Shown in pieces: positions 63,569 through 64,000 of a DNA stretch of 64,000 nt. Numbering within the stretch: the stretch's first letter is position 1; every line of letters starts with the position of its first letter. Under the pieces are notes generated by a model. The model was not told the origin of the DNA. It worked only from the letters and a program-made list of their open reading frames with translations, and ran no database searches. Made by a program: the position numbers and the translations under genes. This stretch comes from Anas platyrhynchos. Lineage: Eukaryota > Chordata > Aves > Anseriformes > Anatidae. The stretch lies in contig NC_092590.1 in assembly GCF_047663525.1 (NCBI RefSeq), forward strand, positions 50,064,501 to 50,128,500. The letters are read 5' to 3'.

Positions 63569-64000
63569 CTTTACCAAAAGAGGTGAAAAAAAAACAATCT
63601 TATGTCATTGCTTTATTTTCTATTCTTCTCTGAAATAAACCACTCTTAGTAAAGTTGTAAATAATAAACAAGAATTTAAATTAAGCTTTGTTTATGAGAT
63701 ATAAGTTTATTTTTCTACTGAATGCTGTCTTTTGTTAGTGGAAAACTGGTTCATATTTATCAGAATATATATATGTAGTTTTAGAGACTGTTCTTTGTGC
63801 ATAGGTATTATGTGATTTCTTCATAAAATGGTGCTTCCTTTTGATGTGTATTGATCAGCAGGTTTTGTGGGTATGTTCTACTGTTCCTGTAAACATAAGG
63901 TTTCACAAATGATGGCTGGGTACAGGCTGAAGCTTACGTGTTTTGACTTATGGGCTTGGAGAACACTATGGAAGAGCTGCACAAAATGTATCACTTTCAT
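63569..64000. other. Intron of the albumin-family gene (inferred)
   Basis: No coding resemblance on the minus strand. The preceding exon lies outside the window. Confidence 0.6.

Overview
The window looks like a stretch of bird genome, most likely a galliform such as chicken. It is AT-rich vertebrate DNA with spliced genes, scattered CR1 LINE copies carrying the typical avian CR1 3' end, and a chemokine gene whose four exons read as the avian CXCL8-like gene K60 (IL8L1/CXCLi1). Long open frames are mostly chance; real coding sequence was found by splice sites, phase and family resemblance.

Layout. (1) 0.3-1.2 kb, minus: a broken CXC chemokine copy, with a clear exon 2 carrying an in-frame stop and a lost splice donor, and a possible decayed exon 3. 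(2) 1.9-2.5 kb: a compact LTR-like element and a 37-bp tandem duplication. (3) 6.5-9.65 kb, minus: an intact IL8L1 gene with four coding exons (104 aa), an AU-rich 3'UTR and a TATA/kB-like/AP-1 promoter. (4) About 10-38 kb: gene-poor DNA with CR1 copies and at least two members of an unnamed dispersed repeat (a third lies at 4.3 kb). (5) 38.0-38.7 kb: a CpG-rich patch that may hold the RASSF6 promoter and non-coding first exon. (6) 43.2-56.9 kb, plus: RASSF6, ten coding exons, 341 aa, RA plus SARAH domains. (7) 62-63.6 kb, minus: the 3' exons of an albumin-family gene (afamin/alpha-fetoprotein/albumin type) that continues past the right edge.

The order and orientation, CXCL8-like (-), RASSF6 (+), albumin-family (-), are those of the human 4q13 block (AFM, RASSF6, CXCL8) read from the other strand, so this is an old conserved neighbourhood. 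The genes are not an operon and act separately: a secreted neutrophil/heterophil attractant, an intracellular Ras-association/Hippo-type scaffold and a secreted plasma carrier protein. I found no bacterial-type system, CRISPR array or convincing tRNA/rRNA. The most notable new items are the decayed CXC chemokine copy next to IL8L1, the three-copy repeat family, and an extra cysteine in the albumin-family domain III.
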